55,000 nt of DNA from an uncultured Alphaproteobacteria bacterium (GCA_902628645.1 CACONS010000005.1:1-55000); one strand, 5' to 3'. Shown: positions 18,044 through 27,740, counted from the first letter of the stretch. Numbers and translations: made by a program. Notes: generated from the sequence alone by a model not told the origin.

Positions 18044-19145
18044 ATGGTTGTCATATCTTTAGAAAATATTGAAGAAAATTTAAAAAAAATAAGATCAAAC
18101 TATGACCTTATAAGGAGGGCAGTTTGACTATAAATATCTGAATAGTAGATTAGAAAATTTAAAACTTGAAAGTTCTGATCCAAAAATTTGGGAGAGAGAT
18201 AGCGCAAAAAAAATATTTAAAGAGATCAAAAGTATTGAGAATAAAATTAGAGATTTTAAAACGTTAGATAAATTACTTAACGAAACAGAAGAAATTTACA
18301 ATTTTGTTTATGCTAGCAAAGATAATTCTTTACTGGAGGATTTAAATAAAGAAGTAGATTTGACCTTAAAACTATCAGAGAAGATTAGATATTTGAATTT
18401 ATTAAATGACGAAGCAGATCATCTTAATGCTTTTGTAGAAATTCATGCAGGTGCTGGTGGTACTGAAAGTCAAGATTGGGCTGAAATTTTAGAAAGAATG
18501 TACTTAAGATGGGCTGAGTCTCAAGATAATTGTAAAGTTTCTTTATTACAAGAAATGCGTGGAGAGGAAGCTGGAATAAAGTCCTGTACTTTGAAAGTTG
18601 AAATGGAGTACTCATATGGTTGGTTGAAAGCAGAAAGTGGAATTCATAGACTTGTGCGTATTTCACCATTTGACAGTAATAAAAGAAGACATACAAGTTT
18701 TGCAAGTGTTTGGGTTTATCCAGAAATTGATGATAGAATTGAAATTGATATCAAAGAGAGTGATCTAAGAATTGATACTTACAGAGCATCTGGTGCTGGC
18801 GGTCAACATGTAAATAAAACTGATAGTGCAGTAAGAATTACTCATCTTCCAACTAATATTGTTGTCCAATGTCAAAGTGATAGATCTCAACACAAAAATC
18901 GATCTAATGCTATGAAAATGATAAAATCAAGAATTTATGAAGTTGAACTTCAGAAAAGAAAAGAGGATGAGAATTTAATAAATAAGCAAAAAAAAGAGAT
19001 TGGTTGGGGTAATCAAATAAGATCTTATATTTTGCACCCATATAAACTTGTCAAAGATTTAAGAAGTGGTTATGAAACATCTAATGTTAATGATGTTCTT
19101 GATGGAAGGATTAATGATTTCTTAGAGAACTCACTTACTTTATAA
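18044..19145 (+). CDS. prfB: Peptide chain release factor 2, expressed by +1 programmed frameshift
   Basis: Releases peptides at UGA and UAA codons. Frame one runs from ATG 18044 for 27 codons to an in-frame TGA at 18125-18127. Frame two continues from GAC at 18126 without a stop to 19145, giving 366 residues (E. coli RF2 365). The conserved parts are the N-terminal helices, SPF (the UGA/UAA recognition motif, in VRISPFDSN) and the catalytic GGQ at 252-254 (GAGGQHVNKT). The frameshift makes RF2 autoregulate its own level: low RF2 lets ribosomes pause at UGA and slip. The slip codon here is GTT, not the almost universal CTT; see the separate site. It lies 1 bp after PBP1A and is convergent with tyrS. 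Confidence 0.93.
18113..18128 (+). promoter_or_regulatory. prfB programmed +1 frameshift site
   Basis: Read in frame: AGG AGG GCA GTT TGA C. A perfect internal Shine-Dalgarno AGGAGG (18113-18118) is separated by three bases from the slip codon GTT (18122-18124), then the stop TGA and a C. This is the same geometry as E. coli (AGGGGG, three bases, CTT TGA C). Stop codon followed by C is a poor termination context, which helps frameshifting. The odd point is GTT in place of CTT. Confidence 0.88.
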
Positions 19146-19149
19146 TTTT

Positions 19150-20388
19150 TCAAAGTATTTTTAAAATTCCTATCTTCTTTTTTCCTATTGTTATTTTCAA
19201 TTCTTTAAGTTCTGAATATTCTTTTAGAGATAAATCATTATTTTTATACAGCTCATCATTAATTTTTACTCCATCAGATTTTATTAATCTTTTAATTTCA
19301 CTTCTACTTTTAACTAACTTAAGTTTTTCAATCGCATCTAATATTGAAAAATTTTTATTTACTAAATTTATTTTATACTCAGATATATTAGGCAATCTTT
19401 CATCAATAATTTTTGAACTAAAAATATTTGTTGTCATCTCTACAGCTTCATCCGCATCTTCTTTTCCTCTAACAATTTTAGTAACTTCATAAGCTAAGAT
19501 TTTTTTAGCTTCATTTATTTCTTGATCTTTTAGTGAAGAGAGTTTTTTTATTTCACTTATTGGTATCTTAGTAAATAAATAAAGAAATCTTGATACATCA
19601 TCATCATTTACATTTCTCCAGAACTGGAAAAAATCTAAAGTAGAAATTTTATTTTTATTAAGCCAAATTGCTCCATCAGCTGTTTTTCCCATTTTAGAAC
19701 CATCACTATTGGTTATTAAAGGTGAAGTAATACCAAAGGCATTTTTTCTATTAATTTTTCTTATTAAATCTACACCACTTAATATATTCCCCCATTGATC
19801 AGAACCTCCCATTTGCAAAACACAATCAAAATTTTTATTTAAATAAACAAAATCGTAAGCTTGAAGAAGCATATAATTAAATTCTAATATTGTTAATGGC
19901 TGTTCACGATCAAGTCTACTTTTTACGGAGTCAAAAGTAAGCATTTTATTCAATGTTATTTTTGATCCAAACTCTCTAAGAAAATCAATATAATTTAAAT
20001 CTGAAAGCCAGTCATAATTATTAATAATTAATGAATTATCTTCTAAATTTATAAATCTACTAAAAGTTTGCTGTATATTATTTATATTTTTGTCTATATC
20101 AACTTTATTTAGTATCCTCCTTGTTTGATCTTTTCCGGAAGGATCTCCAATAAGTGTTGTTCCACCTCCAACTAAAGCAATGGATTTATGTCCATAAAAA
20201 TCAAGCCAATGAAGTAACATTAATTGAATTAAACTACCTATATGAAGACTATCGCTGGTTACATCAAAACCAATATATCCAGAAATCTTATTATCGACCA
20301 TTATGTTATCTAATTTTTCAATTTCTATATTTTGGTATACAAATCCTCTTTCTTTAATTTCATTTAGAAACTCTGATTTAAATTTCAT
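19150..20388 (-). CDS. tyrS: Tyrosyl-tRNA synthetase
   Basis: Charges tRNA-Tyr. The 412-residue class Ic enzyme has GFDVTSDSLHIGSLIQLM (HIGH-type signature, here HIGS), the tyrosine-binding block LQAYDFVYLNK...LQMGGSDQWGN, and the KMSKS loop in the form DGSKMGKTADG. A C-terminal S4-like RNA-binding domain begins near residue 345 (SRSEIKRLIKSDGVKIN). It is convergent with prfB with a 4-bp gap and has no visible terminator hairpin between them. The alpha/beta hydrolase lies 6 bp upstream of its start, so the two are probably one transcript. Confidence 0.95.
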   Translation of the reverse strand: MKFKSEFLNEIKERGFVYQNIEIEKLDNIMVDNKISGYIGFDVTSDSLHIGSLIQLMLLHWLDFYGHKSIALVGGGTTLIGDPSGKDQTRRILNKVDIDKNINNIQQTFSRFINLEDNSLIINNYDWLSDLNYIDFLREFGSKITLNKMLTFDSVKSRLDREQPLTILEFNYMLLQAYDFVYLNKNFDCVLQMGGSDQWGNILSGVDLIRKINRKNAFGITSPLITNSDGSKMGKTADGAIWLNKNKISTLDFFQFWRNVNDDDVSRFLYLFTKIPISEIKKLSSLKDQEINEAKKILAYEVTKIVRGKEDADEAVEMTTNIFSSKIIDERLPNISEYKINLVNKNFSILDAIEKLKLVKSRSEIKRLIKSDGVKINDELYKNNDLSLKEYSELKELKITIGKKKIGILKIL

Positions 20389-20394
20389 TAGTAT

Positions 20395-21039
20395 TTATTT
20401 TGTTTCTAATGTTTGATTAATATATTCATTAATAGATTCCTCAAATTCATTTGAATAACTTTCATAAAAATGATCTGCACCTTTTATAGGTTTAAATTTT
20501 ATATCAACTTTTTTTTGTTGTTGAAGCTTCTCAACTAATATTTTTGTAGAATCAAACGAAGCTATATTATCCTTATCTCCATGTAAAATTAAACCTGAAG
20601 ATGGACAAGGTGCTAAGAAGCTAAAATCCCTTAAATTTGCTGGAGGAGATACACTTACAAATCCATTTATTTCTGGTCTTCTCATTAATAACTGCATAGC
20701 TATCCATGCCCCAAATGAAAAGCCAGCTACCCAACATATTTTTGAATTTGTATTATATTGTTGTAACCAATCTAAGACGCAAGCTGCATCACTTAATTCA
20801 CCTTCTCCATTGTCAAAAAAACCTTCACTTTTACCAACTCCTCTAAAATTAAATCTTATTGTTGAAAATCCAGCTCTTATAAAAATTTTGTACATTTTAA
20901 ATATAATTTTTGTATGCATTGTTCCGCCTTTAGATGGGTCAGGATGCAATAAGATGACTATAGGTGAGTCATCTTTATTATTGTGAGAATATTTTGCCTC
21001 AATCTTTCCTTCAGGACCGGGAATTAGTAAGTCTACCAT
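20395..21039 (-). CDS. Alpha/beta hydrolase (small serine hydrolase)
   Basis: A 214-residue cytoplasmic alpha/beta-hydrolase. Visible parts are the early ILLHPDPSKGGTMHTKI, the segment TIRFNFRGVGKSEG, the nucleophile elbow GFSFGAW (Ser), an acid residue in LILHGDKDNIAS and the catalytic His in KGADHFYE. The set resembles the conserved alphaproteobacterial 'YpfH/dienelactone hydrolase-like' group whose substrates are unknown. It is the first gene of the leftward pair with tyrS and is divergent from mnmA with 56 bp between start codons. Fold and catalytic residues sure, substrate unknown. Confidence 0.8.
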   Translation of the reverse strand: MVDLLIPGPEGKIEAKYSHNNKDDSPIVILLHPDPSKGGTMHTKIIFKMYKIFIRAGFSTIRFNFRGVGKSEGFFDNGEGELSDAACVLDWLQQYNTNSKICWVAGFSFGAWIAMQLLMRRPEINGFVSVSPPANLRDFSFLAPCPSSGLILHGDKDNIASFDSTKILVEKLQQQKKVDIKFKPIKGADHFYESYSNEFEESINEYINQTLETK

Positions 21040-21095
21040 TTGATAAAGCTATTATTGAAGTTATATGATTTTGTAAATATAGATGTTTTAAATAT

Positions 21096-22190
21096 ATGAA
21101 TTCTCTTGGTTTTAATAAGTCAGAAAAAGACACAAAAGTAGTTGTTGCTATGTCTGGAGGTGTGGACAGCTCAGTTACAGCTGTAATGCTTAAAAAACAA
21201 GGATATGACGTAACAGGTATTACACTAAAGTTATATAGTAACTCTAATGCATCTAGGGCTAAATCTTGTTGTGCTGGCATTGATATTGAAGATGCTAAAA
21301 ATGTTGCTTTAAATAATAATTTCAAACACATAGTATTAGATTATCAAGATAAATTTTTCGATGGAGTAATTAGTAACTTTGTTGATTCCTATGCAAATGG
21401 TGAAACTCCTTTGCCCTGCGTTAAGTGTAATGAAACAGTAAAATTTTCAGATTTACTTAATGAGGCAAAAAAAATTGGAGCTGATGCGCTTGCCACAGGT
21501 CATTATGCAATAAGAAAAGGATCTTTAAACAATGCAAGTTTGCATAAAGCAAAAGATTTTTCAAAAGATCAAAGTTTTTTTCTTTTTTCAACATTACAAG
21601 AGCAACTAAATTATGTGAGATTCCCATTAGGTGATTTCAAAAAATCTGAAATTAGAGAATTAGCTAAAAAATATAAACTAAGTGTTAGTGATAAACCTGA
21701 TAGCCAAGATATTTGTTTTGTAACATCTGATTCCTATAGAGATCTTGTTAAAAATTTAAATCCGAGTGTGAACAAAAAGGGCATAATATATGATACTGAT
21801 AAAAATATTCTTGGTACCCATGAAGGTATTAGTAATTATACGATTGGTCAAAGAAAAGGTATTGGCATAAGCGGTTCAAAAGAACCCTTATACGTAACAG
21901 ACATAAATAAAGATCAAAACACAATTACTTTGGGAACAAAAGAAAAATTGAAAAAAAACGTCATTAACTTTAAAAATATCAATTGGTTGGGAGGTAATAT
22001 TTTGCCTAAACGACTTAATTGTTCAGCAAAAATACGATCAACCCAAGAGGATTTACCAGGAATTCTTGATATAAATAGCGATCATGGAACTTTTACTTTT
22101 GTAACAGAATTAGATAAAACTTCTCCAGGGCAAGCTTGTGTTTTTTACAAAAACGACCAATTACTTGGAGGTGGCTGGATAACTGGTTAA
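21096..22190 (+). CDS. mnmA: tRNA-specific 2-thiouridylase
   Basis: Installs the 2-thio group on U34 of tRNA-Glu, -Gln and -Lys, using sulfur delivered from a cysteine desulfurase. The 364-residue protein starts with the ATP-PPi loop VAMSGGVDSSVTA. The catalytic Cys pair is in LPCVKCNE and DSQDICFV, and the tRNA-binding middle contains TGHYAIRK and KDQSFFLF. The C-terminal ending GQACVFYKNDQLLGGGWI is typical. It is divergent from the alpha/beta hydrolase and lies 79 bp upstream of the suf operon, a fitting neighbour because SufS can supply the sulfur. Function sure. Confidence 0.96.
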   Translation: MNSLGFNKSEKDTKVVVAMSGGVDSSVTAVMLKKQGYDVTGITLKLYSNSNASRAKSCCAGIDIEDAKNVALNNNFKHIVLDYQDKFFDGVISNFVDSYANGETPLPCVKCNETVKFSDLLNEAKKIGADALATGHYAIRKGSLNNASLHKAKDFSKDQSFFLFSTLQEQLNYVRFPLGDFKKSEIRELAKKYKLSVSDKPDSQDICFVTSDSYRDLVKNLNPSVNKKGIIYDTDKNILGTHEGISNYTIGQRKGIGISGSKEPLYVTDINKDQNTITLGTKEKLKKNVINFKNINWLGGNILPKRLNCSAKIRSTQEDLPGILDINSDHGTFTFVTELDKTSPGQACVFYKNDQLLGGGWITG

Positions 22191-22269
22191 ATTTAAAATC
22201 AGTTCTAAATTTGCTTAATTATTGTTGAAATAACTAGATTTTTTAAATTAATGAATTAGATGAAGTAGT

Positions 22270-23721
22270 GTGAACTCTGAAACTTTAAATACTCTAGATA
22301 CGTATAGTAAAAATAAATACAAATATGGCTTCGTAACAGATATTGATAATGAGAAGCCCAAAAAAGGATTAAGTGAAGATACTATTAAATTTATTTCATT
22401 AAAAAAGAACGAACCAGTCTGGATGCTTGAGTGGAGACTAAAGGCATTTTCAAAATGGAAAAAAATGAAGGAGCCTAAATGGGCAAATCTTAACTTTCCT
22501 GAGATTGATTATCAAGATATCTATTATTACTCAGCACCTAAGGGTTTTGAAAAGAAGCCTAAAGATCTAAGTGAAGTAGATCCAAAGCTTATAGAAACAT
22601 ATAATAAACTAGGAATTCCTCTAGAGGAGCAGAAAGTTCTAGCTGGGGTTGCTGTAGATGTTGTATTCGATAGTGTATCAGTTGCTACAACCTATAAAGG
22701 TGAGCTAGAAAAGCTTGGAATAATTTTTTGTTCTATAGGAGAAGCTATTCAAAAACATCCTGACTTAATAAAAAAATATTTAGGTTCAGTGATACCTCCT
22801 GGAGATCATTCTTATTCAGCATTAAACTCGGCTGTGTTTACTGATGGATCTTTTGTGTACATTCCAGAGGGTGTTAAATGTCCAATGGAGCTATCAACTT
22901 ATTTTAGAATTAACGCAGAAAATACTGGCCAATTTGAAAGAACTTTAATTATTGCTGATAAGGGTAGCTATGTAAGTTATTTGGAAGGTTGTACCGCCCC
23001 AAAAAGAGATGATAATCAATTACATGCAGCCAATGTAGAATTAATAGCATTAGAAGATGCTGAAATAAAATATTCAACTGTTCAAAATTGGTATCCAGGA
23101 GATGAAGAGGGGAAAGGTGGTATTTATAATTTTGTTACTAAAAGAGGTCTTTGTGCAGGTAAAAACAGTAAGATATCATGGACTCAAGTAGAAACTGGCT
23201 CTGCTATTACATGGAAATATCCTAGTTGTATTTTGAAAGGTGATAATTCAATTGGTGAATTTTATTCTGTAGCAATAACAAATAATTTTCAACAAGCTGA
23301 TACAGGAACAAAGATGACTCATATTGGTAAAAATACCAAAAGTAAAATAATATCAAAAGGTATTTCTCTTGGTAAATCTCAAAATACTTACAGAGGTGAA
23401 GTTTCTTTTTTAAGAAAAGCAGATAAGGCAAGAAATTATACTCAATGCGATTCTTTGTTAGTAGGAAATCAATGTGGGGCACACACAGTTCCTTACATTG
23501 ACTCAAAAAATAATACAGCAGTTATTGAGCACGAAGCCTCGACTTCTAAAATAAATGAAGACCAACTTTATTACTGCAGACAAAGAGGCTTAAGCCATGA
23601 AGAAGCAGTTTCATTAATAGTTAATGGTTTCTGCAAGCAAGTTTTACAAGAACTTCCAATGGAATTTGCAGTTGAAGCACAAAAACTTGTATCTATTTCT
23701 CTTGAGGGAAGTGTAGGGTAA
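22270..23721 (+). CDS. sufB: Fe-S cluster assembly scaffold SufB
   Basis: Core of the SufBC2D scaffold on which Fe-S clusters are built. The 483-residue protein has the SufB signature series: [12 protein letters not shown] near the start, [41 protein letters not shown], and the C-terminal [22 protein letters not shown] with the conserved Glu/Cys used in cluster assembly. The start is GTG at 22270; there is no nearby in-frame ATG. It heads the operon sufB-C-D-S-T-A with gaps of at most 18 bp or small overlaps. No iscR/rirA regulator gene precedes it in this window. Confidence 0.96.
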   Translation: MNSETLNTLDTYSKNKYKYGFVTDIDNEKPKKGLSEDTIKFISLKKNEPVWMLEWRLKAFSKWKKMKEPKWANLNFPEIDYQDIYYYSAPKGFEKKPKDLSEVDPKLIETYNKLGIPLEEQKVLAGVAVDVVFDSVSVATTYKGELEKLGIIFCSIGEAIQKHPDLIKKYLGSVIPPGDHSYSALNSAVFTDGSFVYIPEGVKCPMELSTYFRINAENTGQFERTLIIADKGSYVSYLEGCTAPKRDDNQLHAANVELIALEDAEIKYSTVQNWYPGDEEGKGGIYNFVTKRGLCAGKNSKISWTQVETGSAITWKYPSCILKGDNSIGEFYSVAITNNFQQADTGTKMTHIGKNTKSKIISKGISLGKSQNTYRGEVSFLRKADKARNYTQCDSLLVGNQCGAHTVPYIDSKNNTAVIEHEASTSKINEDQLYYCRQRGLSHEEAVSLIVNGFCKQVLQELPMEFAVEAQKLVSISLEGSVG

Positions 23722-23722
23722 T

Positions 23723-24463
23723 ATGTTTTTAGAAATCAAAGATCTATCTGTAAAGATTGAAAATAAAAATATTCTTAATGGACTCAACCTAAATATTAAT
23801 AAAGGTGAAGTGCATGCAATAATGGGCCCAAATGGATGTGGTAAAAGCACATTAGCAAACGTTCTAGCAGGTAAGGAGGATTACGAAATCTTAGATGGCA
23901 AAATTAATTTCAAAGATAACGATTTATTTGATTTAAATATTGAAGAAAGAGCACAAGAAGGAATGTTTTTGGCTTTTCAGTATCCAGTTGAAATACCTGG
24001 AGTAAATATCACCCCATTTTTACATTCTGCAATTAATTCAAAAAGAAAACGTATGAACGAAGAAGAAATTGATAATTTATCATTTGCTAAGCTTTTAAAA
24101 TCTAAAGCTAGTGATTTAGGTATAAATATTGATATGCTTAAAAGATCAGTTAATACAGGATTCTCTGGTGGAGAAAAAAAACGTTACGAAATTTTACAAA
24201 TGAGCATTCTTAATCCTGATTTAGCTATTCTAGATGAAACCGACTCAGGACTTGACATTGATGCTCTTAAAATTGTTACTGAAGGGGTTAACAAACTTAA
24301 AACAAAAAATAATTCGTTTTTAATCATTACTCATTATCAAAAACTTTTGGATTATATTAAACCAGATCATGTACATGTTATGGTAAATGGTTCTATTGTC
24401 AAATCAGGAGGTCCCGAAATTGCTGCTGAAATTGAAAAAGATGGATTTCAAAAATTTCAGTAA
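23723..24463 (+). CDS. sufC: Fe-S cluster assembly ATPase SufC
   Basis: ABC-type ATPase of the SufBCD complex; ATP binding drives the conformational change that opens the SufB-SufD interface. The 246-residue protein has Walker A GPNGCGKST (residues ~36-44), the SufC-type Q-loop FQYPVEIPG, the signature GFSGGEKKRYEILQM and Walker B LAILDETDSGLD. No membrane segments, as expected for this soluble ABC protein. It starts 1 bp after sufB and its last base overlaps the sufD start. Confidence 0.97.
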   Translation: MFLEIKDLSVKIENKNILNGLNLNINKGEVHAIMGPNGCGKSTLANVLAGKEDYEILDGKINFKDNDLFDLNIEERAQEGMFLAFQYPVEIPGVNITPFLHSAINSKRKRMNEEEIDNLSFAKLLKSKASDLGINIDMLKRSVNTGFSGGEKKRYEILQMSILNPDLAILDETDSGLDIDALKIVTEGVNKLKTKNNSFLIITHYQKLLDYIKPDHVHVMVNGSIVKSGGPEIAAEIEKDGFQKFQ

Positions 24464-25689
24464 TGAATATCCAAGACAATTATCTAAAAAATAGAAAAAA
24501 TATTTTTTTTTCTCAAAACAAAGACATTCAAAATCATAGAGAAAAATTAATAAACAATTTTGTAAATGATAGATTTGATAGAAAAAATAATGAAAGTCTA
24601 AAAAATATAAATCTAAAAAACTTTATTGATTTTAAGTACAAATATCTTATCTCTGAAGAAACATCAGTAATAAATAATAATCAGGAAAATAGCTATTCAA
24701 TAGTTTCTGTAAATGGTCAGTGTTCGAATTTTAAAGATGATAAAATTGAAATTACTAAAATTTTAGATGAAGATTACAATGATTTTTCTGAAAATAATAC
24801 AATTGAAAAAAATGATCATTTTGTAAATCTAAATTCATTATTTTTAAATAGTGGTTTTAAGATTATTATCAAAAATAATAATAACATTAAAATAAAAATA
24901 TCAAACATTGTAACAGATGATGATTTAACTATTTTCCAAAAAAATAATATTATTTGCCAAGAGGGATCATCTCTCAATCTCATTGAAGAGTATGAAAATA
25001 AAAATAATTCAACATCAAATATATTAAATGTAATTAAATTAGAAAAAAATTCTCAGTTAAACCATTTTCTAATACAAGACAATTCTTCCAATCATAATTT
25101 AATAATAACAAGTCATTCTTCATGTAAAAAAGATTCTACTTATACTCAAAAAGTGTATAACTTTTCAGAAGGTTACGTAAGAAATTTTCATTATTCTGAG
25201 CTGATAGAAACCAATTCAGAAGCTGATTTACAAGGAATATTTTTTCTTAAAGATAATAACACATCAAATAATAAAACATTTGTTAAACATTTAGCGGAAG
25301 ATTGTAAAAGTAATCAAGTTTATAAAGGTATTTTGAATGATCGTTCAAAAGCAACATACTTTAGTAACACTCATGTTGATCAAGTGGCGCAAAAAACAGA
25401 GGGATATCAGCTTAGTAAAGGTATACTTTTATCTGATAATGCATCATATTTTTCTAAACCTGAATTAAAAATATATGCCGATGATGTAAAATGTAGTCAT
25501 GGTTCAACCATTGGACCAATAGATGAAAATGCTATTTTTTATCTTAGGTCTAGAGGTATGAGTAAAATTGCAGCAACTAAAATATTAATATCATCATTTA
25601 TTAATGAAGAATTAAGTAGTATTGATAATCAACAAATGTCTGAAATAATACAAAAGAAACTCATAAGATACCTAAGTAAAGTTAAATGA
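24463..25689 (+). CDS. sufD: Fe-S cluster assembly protein SufD
   Basis: Paralogue and partner of SufB in the scaffold complex. It is a beta-helix protein with low identity between species. The N-terminal ~200 residues here are Asn/Lys-rich and weakly conserved. The C-terminal part is diagnostic: RNFHYSELIETNSEADLQG, FVKHLAEDCKSNQVYKGIL, ELKIYADDVKCSHGSTIGPID and YLRSRGMSKIAA. Length 408 fits. It overlaps sufC by 1 bp and sufS by 4 bp, suggesting coupled translation. Confidence 0.94.
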   Translation: MNIQDNYLKNRKNIFFSQNKDIQNHREKLINNFVNDRFDRKNNESLKNINLKNFIDFKYKYLISEETSVINNNQENSYSIVSVNGQCSNFKDDKIEITKILDEDYNDFSENNTIEKNDHFVNLNSLFLNSGFKIIIKNNNNIKIKISNIVTDDDLTIFQKNNIICQEGSSLNLIEEYENKNNSTSNILNVIKLEKNSQLNHFLIQDNSSNHNLIITSHSSCKKDSTYTQKVYNFSEGYVRNFHYSELIETNSEADLQGIFFLKDNNTSNNKTFVKHLAEDCKSNQVYKGILNDRSKATYFSNTHVDQVAQKTEGYQLSKGILLSDNASYFSKPELKIYADDVKCSHGSTIGPIDENAIFYLRSRGMSKIAATKILISSFINEELSSIDNQQMSEIIQKKLIRYLSKVK

Positions 25690-26882
25690 ATATTGCAAAC
25701 TTAAAATCAAAATTTCCTGTATTCAAAAAAAATCCTAATCTAGTTTTTTTAGACACAGCTGCTTCAGCATTAAAAGTCGATGAAATGATTGACGCTACTA
25801 ATAATTGTTACACAAATGAATATGCAAATATTCATAGAGGTAATTATGAATTAAGCTCAAAGTTAACAAAAAAATTTGAAGATGCACGAAAAAAAGTTGC
25901 AGATTATTTAAATACATCAGAAAACAATATTATTTTTGTTAAAAGTGCTACTGAGGGTATAAATTTAATTGCATCTTGTATGTCTAAAAAATTTTTAGAA
26001 GATGGCGACGAAATAATTTTAAGTTATCTTGAGCACCATGCTAATTTAATACCTTGGCATTTAATTGAAAAAAAGATTAAAATAATTCCTCTTGGTTTAA
26101 ACGAAAATAGTGAAATTAATTACGATGAATTAAATGAGAAAATTAACTCAAAAACCAAATTAATTACATTAACCCACATGTCAAATGTGACAGGATCAAT
26201 AACTAATTTTGATAAAGTAAAAGAAATTGCAAAAAAAGAAAATATACCGCTACTATTGGATGGTTGTCAATTTGCTCCTCATAAAAAAGTTGATTTAAAA
26301 GATTTAGATCCTGATTTTTACGTTTTTTCTGCACATAAAATGTATGGCCCTTCAGGTCTTGGTGTACTTTATATGAAAGATAAGTGGATAGATGAATTTA
26401 CTCCTTACCAAGGGGGAGGGCAAATGATTCATGATGTAGATATTGACAAAAGTACATATGCAAATGGTTACGAAAAATTTGAAGCAGGTACTCCTCCTAT
26501 TGCTCCAGTTATTGGATTTTCATCATCATTAAATTTTATGAATGAAGTTGATCCAAATGTTATTTATGATCTTGAAATGAAACTTCATGATTACGCTTAT
26601 GAAAAACTTTCAAAATTCAACAATATAAAAATATATGGCTCAAACAAAAACAAAGGTGCAATTATTTCTTTTAATATTGAGGGAGTGCATAATTCTGATT
26701 TAGGAGCGATGTTAGATAAAAAAAACATAGCAATAAGAACAGGTCATCATTGTTGCCAACCTCTTATGAAGCATTTTAATGTTACTGGAACATCTAGAAT
26801 CTCATTTGGAGTATATAATACAAAAAATGATGTTGATTATTTAGTAGACAGTATTCATGAAATAATAAAAATCTTATTATAA
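25686..26882 (+). CDS. sufS: Cysteine desulfurase SufS
   Basis: PLP enzyme that removes sulfur from cysteine for Fe-S assembly. It is the group II (SufS/CsdA) type, 398 residues. The PLP-binding Lys218 is in FSAHKMYGPSG, the substrate-binding block is THMSNVTGSI, and the active-site Cys is in RTGHHCCQPL near residue 357. The motif is a short, rigid Cys loop as in SufS, not the long mobile loop of IscS. No sufE or sufU gene is visible in the operon, so its sulfur acceptor must be encoded elsewhere or replaced. It overlaps sufD by 4 bp. Confidence 0.95.
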   Translation: MNIANLKSKFPVFKKNPNLVFLDTAASALKVDEMIDATNNCYTNEYANIHRGNYELSSKLTKKFEDARKKVADYLNTSENNIIFVKSATEGINLIASCMSKKFLEDGDEIILSYLEHHANLIPWHLIEKKIKIIPLGLNENSEINYDELNEKINSKTKLITLTHMSNVTGSITNFDKVKEIAKKENIPLLLDGCQFAPHKKVDLKDLDPDFYVFSAHKMYGPSGLGVLYMKDKWIDEFTPYQGGGQMIHDVDIDKSTYANGYEKFEAGTPPIAPVIGFSSSLNFMNEVDPNVIYDLEMKLHDYAYEKLSKFNNIKIYGSNKNKGAIISFNIEGVHNSDLGAMLDKKNIAIRTGHHCCQPLMKHFNVTGTSRISFGVYNTKNDVDYLVDSIHEIIKILL

Positions 26883-26885
26883 GTA

Positions 26886-27272
26886 ATGGAAGAAAAACAA
26901 CTTAAAGATTTTTTACCAGATAAAAATTCAAGTTATATAAAAAAATTCAACAATTCAAACATCACCACTAAAATAAATCAAGAACAAGTCATAGAGTGTA
27001 TTAGGACAGTAGTAGATCCTGAAATACCAGTCAATTTATATGATTTAGGCTTAATATATGAAATTAATATTAATGATAATAACGACATTAAGATTAAAAT
27101 GACACTAACTAACCCAAACTGCCCTGTTGCAGGAACTATGCCTGAAAGTGTAGGAAAATCACTTGAAAAATTATCAAACCTAAATTCCGTAGAAGTTTTA
27201 TTAGTTTGGGATCCAAAGTGGCATAAAGATTTAATGTCCGAAGAAGCAAAACTTGCTTTAGATATTTTTTAA
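26886..27272 (+). CDS. sufT: SufT / MIP18-family (DUF59) Fe-S maturation protein
   Basis: A 128-residue DUF59 protein with a ~35-residue polar N-terminal extension. The domain shows VDPEIPVNLYDLGLIYEI, then LTNPNCPVAGTMPESV with the conserved Cys, and LVWDPKWHKDLMSEEAK, the usual C-terminal block. Known SufT proteins help mature Fe-S proteins under high demand; eukaryotic relatives (CIAO2) do the same. Its location 3 bp after sufS and before sufA supports that role. Family sure; exact client proteins unknown. Confidence 0.9.
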   Translation: MEEKQLKDFLPDKNSSYIKKFNNSNITTKINQEQVIECIRTVVDPEIPVNLYDLGLIYEININDNNDIKIKMTLTNPNCPVAGTMPESVGKSLEKLSNLNSVEVLLVWDPKWHKDLMSEEAKLALDIF

Positions 27273-27290
27273 ATTAATTTATAAAGAGAT

Positions 27291-27626
27291 ATGAATAATA
27301 TAATGTCCATTACAACAGTTGCTGCAAAAGAAATAAAAAGAATTCTTTCAAATGCACCTAAAGATATTGATTCTTTAGTTGTTGGAGTTGATAGATCTGG
27401 TTGTAGTGGGTATTCTTATAAATTAGATTTTGCAAATTCTGCAGAACATGAAAATTTTGATAAAATTAATAAAGACGGTATTCAAGTATTAATAGATCCA
27501 AAGGCAACAATGTTTTTAATAGGATCAACAATGGATTACCGCATAGACAAACTATCATCTCGGTTTGTATTCGAAAATCCCAATGAAACTAGTACGTGTG
27601 GATGTGGAGAATCTTTTAGTATATAA
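27291..27626 (+). CDS. sufA: A-type Fe-S carrier (SufA/IscA/HesB family)
   Basis: Small Fe-S carrier that receives clusters from SufBCD and passes them to apo-proteins. The 111-residue protein has the three family cysteines: one in DRSGCSGYSYKL and two in the C-terminal TCGCGESF. ATG 27291 and ATG 27303 (both in frame) are possible starts; the shorter one begins MSITTVAAKEI, closer to family N termini. Last gene of the suf operon, 18 bp after sufT and 11 bp before a tRNA gene. Confidence 0.93.
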   Translation: MNNIMSITTVAAKEIKRILSNAPKDIDSLVVGVDRSGCSGYSYKLDFANSAEHENFDKINKDGIQVLIDPKATMFLIGSTMDYRIDKLSSRFVFENPNETSTCGCGESFSI

Positions 27627-27637
27627 TAATTTATAAA

Positions 27638-27714
27638 GGCGGAGTAGCTCAGTTGGTCAGAGCGCACGGCTCATATTCGTGATGTCGGGGGTTCAAATCC
27701 CTCCTCCGCTACCA
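27638..27714 (+). tRNA. tRNA with anticodon CAT (elongator Met likely; Ile2 not excluded)
   Basis: A complete 77-nt cloverleaf: acceptor stem GGCGGAG/CTCCGCT (first pair G-U), D arm GCTC...GAGC, anticodon stem CACGG/TCGTG (last pair G-U) with loop CTCATAT, T stem GGGGG/CCCTC with TTCAAAT loop, discriminator A, and encoded CCA. Anticodon CAT. The paired first base and acceptor sequence exclude the initiator, and resemble elongator tRNA-Met of Alphaproteobacteria. A lysidine-modified tRNA-Ile2 also has CAT and cannot be excluded without comparison. It marks the left border of the glycan island. Confidence 0.93.
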
Positions 27715-27740
27715 ACATATGGTCTTGAATATAGTAGAAA

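Noticed and set aside
18360-19145. prfB starting at 18360 as a 261-residue protein
   Set aside because: The frame is open back to 18126 and joins by +1 frameshift to an N terminus typical of RF2; the short version lacks the first domain.
22225-22253. Promoter/iron-responsive operator upstream of sufB
   Set aside because: TTGAAA is present but no acceptable -10 at the right distance, and no recognisable Fe-regulator box.
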